64,000 bases of DNA from Alentia gelatinosa (GCA_950022655.1 OX465584.1:64172841-64236840), one strand, 5' to 3'; counted from the first letter of the stretch, positions 39,656 to 49,900 are shown. Made by a program: numbers and translations. The notes: generated by a model from the letters alone, not told the origin.

Positions 39656-40999
39656 AGGCGGGCGTCCACCAACCACAACAAGGCTACGACAATGGCTTTC
39701 CGACAAGGTCCACGACAGGCCTACGATTGGAAGGCCTGTCATAGCCTTGTCGTGGTTGGTGGACCCTAGTTCCCGACAAGAGTCAACGACAAGGCCACGA
39801 CAGGCTGCGACTGGAAGCTTGTCAGGGGCCTTCCGACAAGGTTACGACAAAATCAAACATGTTCGATTTCTGCCACGACTGGAGCCTTGTAGTGGAGTGT
39901 CGTGGTTTCCTCGATATCACTGTCGTAGTGTGTCGGTACCATGGACGGCTTTTTTACGGGAAACAGCAACGTCTACGACACGCCCCGACAACGCTGTCGT
40001 AAAGCTCCCCTTCTCACGACAAGGCTGCGACAAGGTGCCGATAGGAACTTTCTTGTCGGCTCTTGTTGTAGCCTTGTCTTGGTTGGTGGACGCCCGCTTC
40101 AAAGCCCCTCTTCTCACGACATGGCTGCGACAAGGCGCCGATAGGAACTTTCTTGTCGGCTCTTGTCGTAGCCTTGTCTTGGTTGGTGGACGCCCGCTTC
40201 AAAGCCCCTCTTCTCACGACAAGGCTGCGACAAGGCGCCGATAGGAACTTTCTTGTCGGCTCTTGTCGTAGCCTTGTCTTGGTTGGTGGACGCCCGCTTC
40301 AAAGCCCCTCTTCTCACGACAAGGCTGCGACAAGGCGCCGATAGGAACTTTCTTGTCGGCTCTTGTCGTAGCCTTTTCTTGGTTGGTGGACGCCTGCTTC
40401 AAAGCCCCTCTTCTCACGACAAGGCTGCAACAAGGCGCCGATAGGAACTTTCTTATCGGCTCTTGTCGTAGCCTTGTCTTGGTTGGTGGACGCCCGCTTC
40501 AAAGCCCCTCTTCTCACGACAAGGCTGCGACAAGGCGCCGATAGGAACTTTCTTGTCGGCTCTTGTCGTAGCCTTGTCTTGGTTGGTGGACGCCCGCTTC
40601 AAAGCCCCTCTTCTCACGACAAGGCTGCGACAAGGCGCCGATAGGAACTTTCTTGTCGGCTCTTGTCATAGCCTTGTCTTGGTTGGTGGACGCCCGCTTC
40701 AAAGCCCCTCTTCTCACGACAAGGCTGCGACAAGGTGCCGATAGGAACTTTCTTGTCGGCTCTTGTCGTAGCCTTGTCTTGGTTGGTGGACGCCCGCTTC
40801 AAAGCCCCTCTTCTCACGACAAGGCTGCGACAAGGTGCCGATAGGAACTTTCTTGTCGGCTCTTGTCGTAGCCTTGTCTTGGTTGGTGGACGCCCGCTTC
40901 AAAGCCCCTCTTCTCACGACAAGGCTGCGACAAGGTGCCGATAGGAACTTTCTTGTCGGCTCTTGTCGTAGCCTTGTCTTGGTTGGTGGACGCCCGCTT
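39656..40999. mobile_element. Fam2 element, 1344 bp, with internal satellite
   Basis: TAA at 39653-39655, then AGGCGGGCGTCCACCAACCA. The far end GGTTGGTGGACGCCCGCTT is followed by TAA at 41000-41002. The inverted ends extend about 40 bp (CAAGGCTACGACA in both). The left 340 bp is unique to the family and matches 52654-53088 inverted. The right 1 kb is a 100-bp satellite. The flanks read as one interrupted Fam1 unit, so this is a younger insertion. Confidence 0.88.
40000..40999 (+). repeat. 100-bp satellite inside Fam2, about 10 units
   Basis: Unit: GGTTGGTGGACGCCCGCTTC, AAAGCCCCTCTTCTCACGAC, AAGGCTGCGACAAGGCGCCG, ATAGGAACTTTCTTGTCGGC, TCTTGTCGTAGCCTTGTCTT. It is exactly 100 bp and almost without variation (a few single changes such as GGTGCC, CATAGCC and CCTTTTC). 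Each unit ends with a copy of the element's right terminus. The 63-67-codon frames that recur every 100 bp are artefacts. Confidence 0.97.
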
Positions 41000-41002
41000 T
41001 AA

Positions 41003-41439
41003 CACCGGAAAAATACATTAACTGAAGCTTCTGATGTTGGAGCCCGCATTCACGCGGATAAATACGCCAATGACTGACCCTATTTGTTCTATTAAGACAT
41101 TAGATACACAGTCTCACTGATATTGTAGGCTGACAACCTTCACATGAGGCGAGGTAACTGGTTGAGACAATACAATTAGGTTCGGTAGAAACCTTTCATT
41201 GTTCCACTATACAAAATCTCGAAGGTCAACAGAAATTCTGCAAGAATGGAGACGCATTAACTCGCATTTGTTCGCCAATTCTCACAAAAAACAGATACTA
41301 GCGGTATTGTGTACTCGTTCCTATTTTTTTCAGCGATCAGATAAACCTCTGGCCGCGGCATCGGTTCATCTGATAGCCGATTTTATCACGTATTTATCAC
41401 GTACAGCCACAGTAACCCTGTTTCCGTATATATTGTTAA
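41003..41439. other. Unclassified stretch
   Basis: No family word is clear. A 104-codon + frame (41199-41513) runs from here into Fam5, so it is unlikely to be a gene. Confidence 0.4.
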
Positions 41440-41752
41440 GCCCAATGCACATCTACCGATTTCGGAACATTCATGTGCCTTTGTTGGCAACAAACGGAAA
41501 TAATTTGTCTTAGCCAAGGCATCCTAACGGAGTCGGCCGTAGTCAGTATATGTAGGACATCTAGGCAAGGGTCAGCCACCAATTAGTGAACCACCTCCTT
41601 CAAATGTCTTTTTGTCGCCAACAAGTTGTGGTTTCTATGCTCCAAAATCGGTGGCGAAAGGTTTATGCAACTTGCCTGCGACAAGTTCGCCGACTCCTAT
41701 ACGATTTGTGAACTAATCGTTCAACCCTTAATCGGTAGATGGGCATTGGGCT
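41440..41752 (+). mobile_element. Fam5 MITE
   Basis: TAA, then GCCCAATGCACATCTACCGA; the far end is TCGGTAGATGGGCATTGGGC / T followed by TTA. It contains TTTGTCTTAGCCAAGGCATC, CTAACGGAGTCGGCCGTAGT and GCGACAAGTTCGCCGACTCC. Confidence 0.85.
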
Positions 41753-42069
41753 TTATATACCTATGAACGTATCACCTACGCATACTGCCTGTTGCTACCC
41801 ATGACGTATTTATAGCCGTACGTCATACTGTGACGTATGGGGTATGTGATCACGTGACTAGGCAACATTTCCCAATTTTTAGGTATATTTATAATAATAT
41901 TAAACAGGCTGTCTTCGTAGGTCAAAATACTTGACCTATTCATGGCCATACTTATATGTATGGCGACTGCCTATATACATAGAATCAGTTATATCCCTCT
42001 GACTTTGGTATCGGGAAATATCCCTATTTCACGTGTATTTTTGAAATGCGGAGACAGTAAGCAAGATTC
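41753..42069. other. Unclassified stretch with palindromic words
   Basis: CATGACGTATTTATAGCC and CGTACGTCATACTGTGACGT make overlapping inverted words. TGATCACGTGACTAGGCAAC has an E-box. No gene. Confidence 0.35.
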
Positions 42070-42395
42070 CGTATAGAATATTATTATACACCTGTGAGCG
42101 ATTGTCTATGAAATACTGCCCGCTGTTTGGGGTGTAGTATAAATAATGTTCACGCCCGCTGTGACAGCGGGCCGTAGTGAATGGCATAGGCTTTTTACAG
42201 TTAATAAAACGGCATTTTAAACGTGTATGAGGTATATAGAAATAAGAAAACGTAGTAACTGAGCCCGTACGTTGTCCGTTCTCGGTCATTTGATGAAAAA
42301 ATACGGCCCTCTAGCCTGCGGCATCGGGCCGTATTTTTTTATCAAATGACCTCAGTCGGCCGCCCGTACGGGCTCAGTAACCACGTTTTCTCACA
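42070..42395 (+). mobile_element. Fam10 foldback, copy 2
   Basis: TATGAAATACTGCCCGCTGT, AAATAATGTTCACGCCCGCT and then a hairpin: AAAACGTAGTAACTGAGCCC / GTACG against the inverted end CGTACGGGCTCAGTAACCAC at about 42366, with GGTCATTTGATGAAAAAATA inside. The inverted relative is 50085-50370. Confidence 0.85.
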
Positions 42396-42904
42396 ATCTC
42401 TATGGATCTATGAATAACGAACACCCGACGACTCTCTTATAGTGTCTTCCTATATAATCCGATTTGATATATGTTTGAGGTTTCCACATTATATTCTCCT
42501 TCATCACGGTACATATCCTATCAATCTATGCTGAGATCTTTGAGGTTTTTTTCTCGACTGATAGAAGATAACAGTCTGAAGCACAGCGGAGTGAGAAGAA
42601 CATTCCCTCAACAGTGTCACTACATCACTGTAGGGAGGTCCTAGAAGCTGAATTACTTACCTTTTAGTAACCTTTTACACAGGACAATCCACATTTACAG
42701 CAGAAAGCAAGGTTTTTGGCCAGGAAAGCTTTTTCACTGTTGGGTGAAAGTTGTCTTTGTGTTGTTTAAGTGGATTATTTCTCCGATGTACTTTATAAAT
42801 GAGGTTTAGCCGAATTGTGAGAATGGAAATGGCATGTATAAGAAGGTGGATTTTCTATTAACAAGATTCAGATAATTAGGAAACAACATCTTGAAATCAT
42901 ACCT
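42396..42904. other. Nothing recognised
   Basis: Unique sequence of mixed composition with no coding-like frame. Confidence 0.45.
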
Positions 42905-42910
42905 CCTGAG

Positions 42911-43150
42911 AATATACACTGTGGGATATATAATGTCCATATATAGTCATTCTATTGAATATACACTGTGGGATATATAATGTCCATATATAGTCATTCT
43001 ATTGAATATACACTGTGGGATATACAATGTCCATATATAGTCATTCTATTGAATATACACTGTGGGATATATAATGTCCATATATAGTCATTCTATTGAA
43101 TATACACTGTCGGATATAAAATGTCCATATATAGTCATTCTATTCAAATT
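42911..43150 (+). repeat. 47-bp minisatellite, 5 units
   Basis: Unit: AATATACACTGTGGGATATA / TAATGTCCATATATAGTCAT / TCTATTG. Starts are at 42911, 42958, 43005 and so on. Units are nearly identical. Confidence 0.95.
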
Positions 43151-43160
43151 GTTGATGGTG

Positions 43161-43313
43161 TTTTATCCTACCCCTAATATAAAATCCCATAGGCTTAACA
43201 TTGGGTTTCCGTATGCCACGCTAACTGGCATACGGAGTTTTATATGCCACTAGTGGCATACAGCATTGTTACCACGTAATATTCCAAAATCGAGGAGATG
43301 GGGTAGGATAAAA
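43161..43313. mobile_element. TTTTATCCTACCCC foldback MITE, copy 2
   Basis: Perfect 14-bp ends: TTTTATCCTACCCC at 43161 and GGGGTAGGATAAAA ending at 43313. The interior is GTATGCCAC...TGGCATAC hairpins. Relative: 19311-19442. Confidence 0.85.
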
Positions 43314-43329
43314 TCAAAACCTGATTCGT

Positions 43330-43475
43330 TTTAATCTTGGCCACCGCATTCCACTCCTGGAGTTTTGGCTCTGGACTTCACTCGGCTTCGCCTCATGAAG
43401 GCACTATGCCAAACTCCAGTCGTGGAATACGGTGGACAAGATTAGACCTCATCCAGTTTTACGATAATACTTGGT
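43330..43475 (+). mobile_element. Fam17 foldback copy
   Basis: CCACCGCATTCCACTCCTGG / AGTTTTGG pairs with CCAAACTCCAGTCGTGGAAT / ACGGTGG at 43409-43435 around TTCACTCGGCTTCGCCTCAT. Compare 15098-15312, which has lost the right arm. Confidence 0.8.
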
Positions 43476-43690
43476 TTCCCACCCCTGGTATTTCTCCTCT
43501 TAGATTTAACATTGGCGACTCGTATCCAACGCCCATGGAGTATTTTGAAAAATGATTGTAATATTCGTTCGCTAAGACAGTATTTGCAGTGCATAAGTGT
43601 TGAATAAAGTTGACCCACATTGTCCCTGGGTCTCCTTGGCGTACAGAAAAAGGTTTTCATGTACGATCCTAGATTGTTAAACAGCCCCCA
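43476..43690 (+). repeat. Fam8 fragment joined to Fam14
   Basis: 43476-43556 has the start of Fam8 (ACCCCTGGTATTTCTCC, AACATTGGCGACTCGTATCC, GAGTATTTTGAAAA). 43565-43690 is Fam14 (CGCTAAGACAGTATTTGCAG, CATGTACGATCCTAGATTGT), as at 4072-4225. Confidence 0.75.
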
Positions 43691-43744
43691 GCATCACTAC
43701 ACACCATAAATGACTCCGACCTCCACCTTCAACTCCCGTGAGGC

Positions 43745-44095
43745 CAAAAAACAACATTTACTATATACCCATGCCGTATATACTGTAAATACGCACCGTT
43801 TCGGCATATGACGTAAATATACTGTACGGACCGCTGGTCCGTACACTAAAATACGGACCACCTTGTCATACACGTTTATTAAGAAATTGGTTAAGCCAAA
43901 TGAAATTGATTTTTTTTTTAATTTCGGGTATATAGTAAATATATCACGTCCAACCAATGCTTGTACATGTCACAGAACTCGATGGTAATTTACCGTTTGT
44001 ATGGAACTCGGCATAAACGCCTCGGTCCGTACAAACTGTAAATTACCATCTCGTTCTGTGAATTATACAGCATGGTCAGGACGTTCTATATAAGT
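43745..44095 (-). mobile_element. Fam11 copy, inverted
   Basis: GCCGTATATACTGTAAATAC, the dyad GTACGGACCGCTGGTCCGTAC near 43835, CCAACCAATGCTTGTACATG and the hairpin pair TTTGTATGGAACTCGGCATA follow in reverse order to 36168-36510. ATAGAACGTCCTGACCATGC ends it. Confidence 0.85.
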
Positions 44096-44480
44096 ACTGT
44101 TTGTAAAAGATATCCAACAAAACTTCTAAATGCCTCTATAATCCCCCTATTGACACTTGTCTTACTATAAAAGTCCATGTTTGCAGCGTAAGAAGCCACT
44201 CCTCAATTGACCGCTCATTTTATGTGGCCAGGTTCATTGGTCCATGGAGCAACACACAGGAGCATTGCCTTTGAACCACAGCTATCTGCTGAAGCCACAC
44301 AAAGTAGTCTCCTGGACGAGGCTTGGCCACTTGTAAATCAGAGTCAGGGTCATTGGCCTTATGTAGAACACCGACAAATACTGGGAAGCCATTCTATTGG
44401 CTTCGGTTTAGGTTAGGGATCTCTTTTCAGAATTGTAAAGTAACTGTAAAAGCATATGCTTGGCTTCGGAGATAAAAAGA
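44096..44480. other. Unique stretch with a short unrecognised frame
   Basis: A + frame at 44207-44416 (about 69 codons, no ATG at its start) has mixed, protein-like composition (for example HRSIAFEPQLSAEATQSSLL) but no known match. It could be an exon scrap. Confidence 0.2.
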
Positions 44481-44482
44481 CG

Positions 44483-44665
44483 TATTTATATAGAACGTCC
44501 TGACCATGCTGTACAAGCTACAAAACGAGATGATAATGTACGGTTCGTATGGAACCATGCGAGGCGTTTACGCCGAGTTCCGCACAAACCGTAAATTCCG
44601 TACAAACCGTGAATTACCATCTCCTTTTGTGGCTTGTTCAAATATAGCATGTCATTCTATATTTA
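44483..44665 (+). mobile_element. Fam11 copy, hairpin part
   Basis: ATATAGAACGTCCTGACCAT, then TACAAGCTACAAAACGAGAT and inverted GAGTTCCGCACAAACC. The terminal TTCCGTACAAACCGT motif is duplicated. Confidence 0.75.
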
Positions 44666-45074
44666 CTATACAACCGAAATAAAGAAAAATGATTAATTTC
44701 ATTTAACTCAACAACTAATATTTAAGAAACTGACAAAAAAAGTAATGATGGAATCTTTACCAAACATTCCTTAAACCCTGTTTTACATACAATGCTAGCT
44801 AACATCATCGGAAAAAAAAGCAACAAAACAAAACAAAAAAGACCAAAAAACACTTGTTTATGACTATGAGACTATGAGAAATGTATACTCTTGTACGATT
44901 GCATTGTCTACACCGATTCTGTTATCTTATATACTGCTATGATATAATACTCAAACGGTTATAGGGAGCTGATGGAAACCAGCGAAACACTCGCTGAACA
45001 GCGTACCCTCTTTATATCACATGGAAGAACTATCAAAAGATCAAATAAAGAAAGTGGTCAACAACAACAAAATA
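44666..45074. other. Unclassified AT-rich stretch
   Basis: A-rich blocks (AAAAAAAGCAACAAAACAAA) and no gene. Confidence 0.4.
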
Positions 45075-45210
45075 TATATTTTAATAAACGTTTACGGAAG
45101 TGTTCCGTAGTTTGCCGTACAGAACACTGGTCCGTATAGTATCTTTACATTATATGGCGGGACGGTTCATATTTACAGTATATATGGCATGGGTATATGG
45201 TAATTGTTTA
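45075..45210 (+). mobile_element. Fam11 fragment, right part
   Basis: TTTTAATAAACGTTTACGGA, a damaged dyad (GTACAGAACACTGGTCCGTA) and TTTACAGTATATATGGCATG match 36370-36500. Confidence 0.7.
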
Positions 45211-45235
45211 TATAAGGACTGGTCCTTCATACATT

Positions 45236-45432
45236 TTATCTCAACCCTGGTATTTTTCCAAAATATACTTAACATTGGGAACTCGTACTTAACGCACATG
45301 GAGTATTTAGAAAATATACTCAATGGGGGACTATGTCACAAAGGTTAGCCCATTTATCAATGTGAAGGGTGAGATACATTCAGAAACCTATTCAAGTTTA
45401 GGGTCATCTCGTTTGAATCGAGCTCTGACCAC
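45236..45432 (+). mobile_element. Fam8 copy
   Basis: TTATCTCAACCCTGGTATTT, TTAACATTGGGAACTCGTAC, CATGGAGTATTTAGAAAATA and AGCCCATTTATCAATGTGAA, ending in the CTCGTTTGAATCGAGCTCTG dyad. The hairpin section carrying GTAATTCAC is deleted. Confidence 0.8.
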
Positions 45433-45433
45433 C

Positions 45434-45640
45434 GCCGAAGGGATTCCAGCCATTCCGACGCCCTCCCGCCTCAAAAATAACTGTGTCCAGAGCGCATTAG
45501 AAAGGATACAATATTCTCCATCGGAAAGCAAATCATAAGCCGCATTGGCGTGCGTTGTGAGCCCGTTAGGCACCCGAGCAAAACACGTAGACAAAGTGAA
45601 AGATAATAGCACCCCCCAAAATAGACGGCCTATGATAAAG
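45434..45640 (-). CDS. Candidate exon with hydrophobic leader, unknown product
   Basis: On the minus strand an acceptor-like tract TTTGACTTTATCATAG precedes an open segment. It first encodes a hydrophobic run (LFWGVLLSFTLSTCFA), then TTHANAAYDLLSDGEYCILS and LWTQLFLRREGVGMAGIPSA. The leader looks like a secretion signal or membrane segment, but there is no ATG in frame. A donor-like GCG|GTGGTC lies at the Fam8 edge near 45434. The DNA is unique and richer in GC than its surroundings. I do not recognise the family. Alternatives are a pseudoexon or chance. Confidence 0.28.
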
Positions 45641-46547
45641 TCAAAATTAAAATAACTTGTTTAATTCAAAGAAATAATATTTCTTTTGATACGATAAATT
45701 ATACTGAAGGAATTATGTTGAAATCATGATAAGGCCAGAATAAACTGTATCTGCCTCTACTTTGAAATGTGAGTAATAATGATCAACTCGCCTAATCATA
45801 GAGTAAGGACCTGGCTAGATTTAATGATAAAAAAAAATAATAATAAAAAAAGCGTTAAAGGAGTGTCTTTTTTGTTTTTCCTATGATAGCAGCATTTCAT
45901 CAGTTCATGTATGACACTTACAGTATAGATGTGCTTGACTTACAGATCTAGATGTATTAATGCAAGAGAACAAATGAAACTTGATAAAGACTTGATAAAG
46001 GCCAGTAACGCAGCCGAAACGTTGTACCATTGTTCTAATAAAAAGCCATCATCTAAACCGAATTGGGCAGTTGAGTTGTACTTCCCCAAACCTATCAGAA
46101 CAAATAAAACTGCTTAAAAAATATGATAGTATGTTGATTATGTTGATAGTAATAACATTGATAATCAAAATAATAATGAGGATAATAAGACAATGATAAT
46201 GATATCAATCTATAAAGACGATGCGGTCGGAGCAAACAGGTTCTTTGTCTCCAGACAAATGTTCCCCAAATTCATCTGGAATACGCCCACACAGAATCTC
46301 CCCTGCGGCGGACAGACAACGATGTCACCATGATGTGGGCTTCACGGGGCTTTCTTCACGCAGAAAGGTGTAAATAACGACCAGAAATGCTCGCAAAGAC
46401 CACAGCTATTGGATCCGCGGTCTCCTAATTCCGCACCACACTGGGGCCGACCTAGGCGTGGGGGGCGTTTAGGAGACAGCACCCTCGTGGTGTTCTCCCA
46501 TGGATAGTTTGTCTGCTGATGGAGGGGCCTGGGTAGACTTGCTCGCA
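45641..46547. other. Unique stretch, AT-rich then mixed
   Basis: 45641-46220 is AT-rich with ATAATAATG-type words. 46220-46547 is GC-balanced and open on both strands for about 60-68 codons. No family is recognised. Confidence 0.4.
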
Positions 46548-46943
46548 CTGCACGAAAACCACCGTTTTATTCATATATATACGCCATCACGGAAGTGCAT
46601 GTATTGGCTGAATATTGACTTGTTTTCATTTATATACGCCCAGGCCTTATATACGACAGACGCGTCTTGGCTGTATTTCACACCCGGCGTATATGAGAGG
46701 AAACACCCTCTGCCCCCGCCCGTTTGTGTTGGTAGAAGTACAGGTTCCTCAGTAGGAAGCCCACCCCCCACCCCCCGCCACCTCCCCCCGCCCGCTCTCA
46801 GTGAAGCCCTGTTCACTGGATGCTTATATATACGCCCACAGATGAGGTGTATACACACAGGGATTAAGACGACCTTGTAGACCCAAAATACCTACTTATA
46901 TACGCCCGGCACATTCATATGTAAAATGATGGTTTTCGTGCAG
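46548..46943 (-). mobile_element. Fam12 element, copy 2
   Basis: CTGCACGAAAACCACCGTTT ... AAATGATGGTTTTCGTGCAG. Inverted relative to 6066-6467. The motif TATATACGCC or its reverse occurs at least five times. The central CCCCCACCCCCCGCC tract matches the G-rich core of copy 1. Confidence 0.88.
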
Positions 46944-47423
46944 TATCGAGTCTTTGATTATGAACATTTATTAAGCCATTCACGGCGGATATCAGCTGGG
47001 CTGGGGCGGGAATCCTTTTCTTAAATTTGCTAAATTTTGTTTTTGTGGCATAAAATCGGAAATAGTGGTTTTATTATCATAAGATTTTCACAGAATATAG
47101 ATGCAACACCCAGCTTATGATTCTGGGTGAAATGGATAATAAGATTAATGATTGCATATTTTATCACGTCCTACTACTATAGAACTATCACAATGTGCCT
47201 GAGCCCTCACGCCCTCTGGCGGTATACATAAGCACTAGTAACCGCCTTTTCCACATACTATTGCCACAGGTACCCGCCCTTAAAGGGTTAAATGATTAAA
47301 CACAATCAGAATGAAGTTCATTACAGTATGTATCCTACTCTGACTGGCCCATGAATCAAAGACTTTGATTATGAACATTTATTAAATGATTAAACACAAT
47401 TAGAACTAGGAGCCAAAAGTATG
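46944..47423. other. Fam20 scraps in unclassified sequence
   Basis: TCTTTGATTATGAACATTTA at 46949 and 47356, and CCTACTCTGACTGGCCCATG near 47333, are pieces of the Fam20 end. The rest is unrecognised. Confidence 0.5.
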
Positions 47424-47540
47424 TTCATCACAGATGAATGAGCGTGCAATTATAAATGAATAACAATTAAAAGATTTGAGTTAGATTTAGCCTATGGATA
47501 GTTTTCTGTAACCCACTTGCACCCAGTCAACTTGCCATTT
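47424..47540 (+). repeat. Fam22a copy 2
   Basis: GTTCATCACAGATGAATGAG to ACCCACTTGCACCCAGTCAA. Direct match to 6687-6800. Confidence 0.75.
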
Positions 47541-47784
47541 CTTTAACTGCCTGAGTCTAGGATCAAAACATATCAAGCAACAGGGGGTCATGAGGTATTT
47601 CGGTCTTGAGTTATTTATCATGGTCAGCTGGGCATGCCTCTCAGACCCTGAGACACTGGCACCCTGCTCCGTTCTCACTACCACAGTGAACAGCATGCAG
47701 ATAGTAAAGGGATAGTTTTCTGGAAACACACTGAAAGTTCAATGTGACTACTCTAACTTCTAGATGATGTCTTTAGAGGGTGCA

Positions 47785-48195
47785 AGCACGCTCTAATAAA
47801 GTTCATTACAGTATGTATCCCTCTCTGACTGGCCCATGAAACAAGGACTTCTCCAATATGAACAGAATCTCCTGTTTATGGCCCCAAGCCACTCCCTGTA
47901 ACCCTATACCTCCTCCTGCCCTTCCCCCTCCCCTCCTCCAGTTCTCTGGCCGCCTGTTTTGTCATAACAATAAATTTCACCTGCTCTTGACTGTGACCCG
48001 ACTGAGATCAAAGAGAGAAGGTATCAATCTCCCAGCAGATATCCTCACCAGTAGCCAGGATTTCTGTATGGAGAGCATTGGGAATACTTGAGCAAAACAG
48101 CACCAGAAAAACAACACCATTACCGATTGTACCAGTCCCGGTATCCCAGCGAGGAGGGTAGCCATAGGATGCAGGGACTGGAGCCAGTCTATTGC
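47785..48195 (-). repeat. Fam20 copy 2 with a single 39-bp unit
   Basis: CATTACAGTATGTATCCCTC, GGCCCCAAGCCACTCCCTGT, CAATCTCCCAGCAGATATCC and CATTACCGATTGTACCAGTC, then one unit CCCAGCGAGGAGGGTAGCCA / TAGGATGCAGGGACTGGA. It is inverted relative to 30235-30945, where the unit is repeated eight times. Confidence 0.88.
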
Positions 48196-48469
48196 CTGGG
48201 GTGCAGAGGGGTGCAGGGGGTGCAGGGGGTGCAGGGGGTGGCAGGGGGTGCCCTGTGGGGGTGTTTGTCCATATCCGCCACTGTCTACACCCATACTGAC
48301 ATCCCTGTCTGCCGCTCGGTCTATAGACATACCCTCACCGTCCCTTTACGGCCAGGGTCTTTTATGCGACAGTGATTCACATGTGTCATCTTCATTGGTT
48401 GCATTTTGGTTGAGCATTTATCATTCTCCTGAGTGATGTTCAGTACGTTGTGTTCATTTTGAGATTATA
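48196..48469. other. GGGGTGCA microsatellite and unclassified sequence
   Basis: 48200-48260 has five units of GGGGTGCAG/GGGGTGGCAG. The rest shows nothing recognised. Confidence 0.5.
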
Positions 48470-49790
48470 GCATTGGATGCTGGCAGGTAGTTTGATAACA
48501 TTACCGGGTTTTGGAGGTTAATGGAGGATTGGTTTAGTATCGTAGTGCTATGCCTGAATATTAACTAGAAGCCACCCACCATGTGGCTTCTAGCAAATTA
48601 TGTATTTTTGTTTTAACTTTTATTCTTGAGTTTACTGCATTACATGTATGTCAGTATGTTGACATCACATGGCAGGTTTTATGAGGTATTTTTATACCTA
48701 ACTGTATTTGCCATATTATAGAAGAAACCTATGAAAGTTTACGATCAAAACCCGTATTCCATCGAGTTTGAATTGTGTAGTAATTCACAAGGCGAAGCCA
48801 CGTGAATTACATAGCAATTCAAACGAGATGGGATCGAGCTCTGACCCTGAGCTTGAACGTGTTTCTGAATTTATCTCACCCTTCACATTGACTAATGGGC
48901 CAACCTTTTTGTGATATAATCCCCCATTGAGGATTCTTTCTAAACACTCAACGAGCGTTGGATACAAGTTCCCAATGTTAAGTCTAAAGGGAAAAAATTC
49001 CAGGGGGAGATAAAACACTATTTAGTAGACTGGTCGATGAGAGTTTGTTTGATATCGCAGCTGTAGTCTTGAATATCAATTAGAAGCCACCCACCATGTG
49101 GCTTCTAACACATTATATATCTTTGTTTATTCTTGAGTTTACAGCATTATATATGTCAGTATGTTGCTATCACGTGGTAAGTATAATTAAGTTCGTTTAT
49201 ATATTTCTGTGTTTGAGATGTTGCACTATGTAGTGGACTCTGATCGATGAGAGTTCGTTTAGTATCGCAGCTCTAGTCTTGAATCGCGACTAAAAGCCAC
49301 CCTTTAGCTACCTTTATTTGACTTTTATTCTTGAATTTATAACACCACTTCCATGACAGCATTTTACGAATACATGTTGAATAGATACAAGACATAGGTA
49401 TATTGGAGTTTGTTTCTGAATGGGGAAGCCACTCAGTTTGTGGCTTCTAACATTGTACTATATATCTCATATAACCTTTTTATTCTTATGTTCACACCAT
49501 AACATGCATGTCAGTATTTCAAGAATACGAGATGAATAGGTCATAGGTCTATTGGAGTTTGTTTAGGATCGGAGCTTTAGTTCTGAATAGGGAAGCCACT
49601 TACCATGTGGCTTCTAAATTTGTACTAAATATCTCCATTTAAGATTTCATTCTTATGTTCACAGCAGAACAATGAACTTGCATCTCAGTATTTCAAGAAC
49701 ACGCGGTGAAGAGATACTAGACATAGGTCTATTGGGTTTGTTTAATGTTGGAGCTCAGGCTCACTCACTGTGTTGTATTATTATAGAGGA
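48470..49790 (+). repeat. Stem-loop tandem array
   Basis: Five loose units of about 140-210 bp. Each has GTTTAGTATCG(C/G)AG-like sequence, the stem AGAAGCCACCCACCATGTGG / CTTCT (or variants), TTATTCTTGAGTTTACAGCA and CATGTATGTCAGTAT. Stems lie at 48566-48592, 49081-49107, 49288 (damaged), 49424-49449 and 49590-49617. Confidence 0.8.
48715..49020 (-). mobile_element. Fam8 copy inserted in the stem-loop array
   Basis: TTACGATCAAAACCCGTATT, GTAATTCACAAGGCGAAGCC, GAATTTATCTCACCCTTCAC, CCAATGTTAAGTCTAAAGGG and GGGGGAGATAAAACAC. It runs in reverse order to 3786-4060 and interrupts the array between units 1 and 2. Confidence 0.8.
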
Positions 49791-49900
49791 AAATTATGAA
49801 AGTTTAGAGTCAGAGCTCGTATCACATCGAGTTTTAATCACGTAGTAATTCACAAGGTAAAGCCGAGTGAATTACAAAGCTGTCGAGCTGCACAAGGAAA
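49791..49900 (-). mobile_element. Fam8 fragment
   Basis: GAAAGTTTAGAGTCAGAGCT / CGTATCACATCGAG and GTAATTCACAAGGTAAAGCC only. 49901-50084 shows nothing recognised. Confidence 0.65.

Noticed and set aside
40000..40999. Twenty or so 63-67-codon frames repeating every 100 bp on both strands
   Set aside because: They are shadows of the Fam2 satellite unit.
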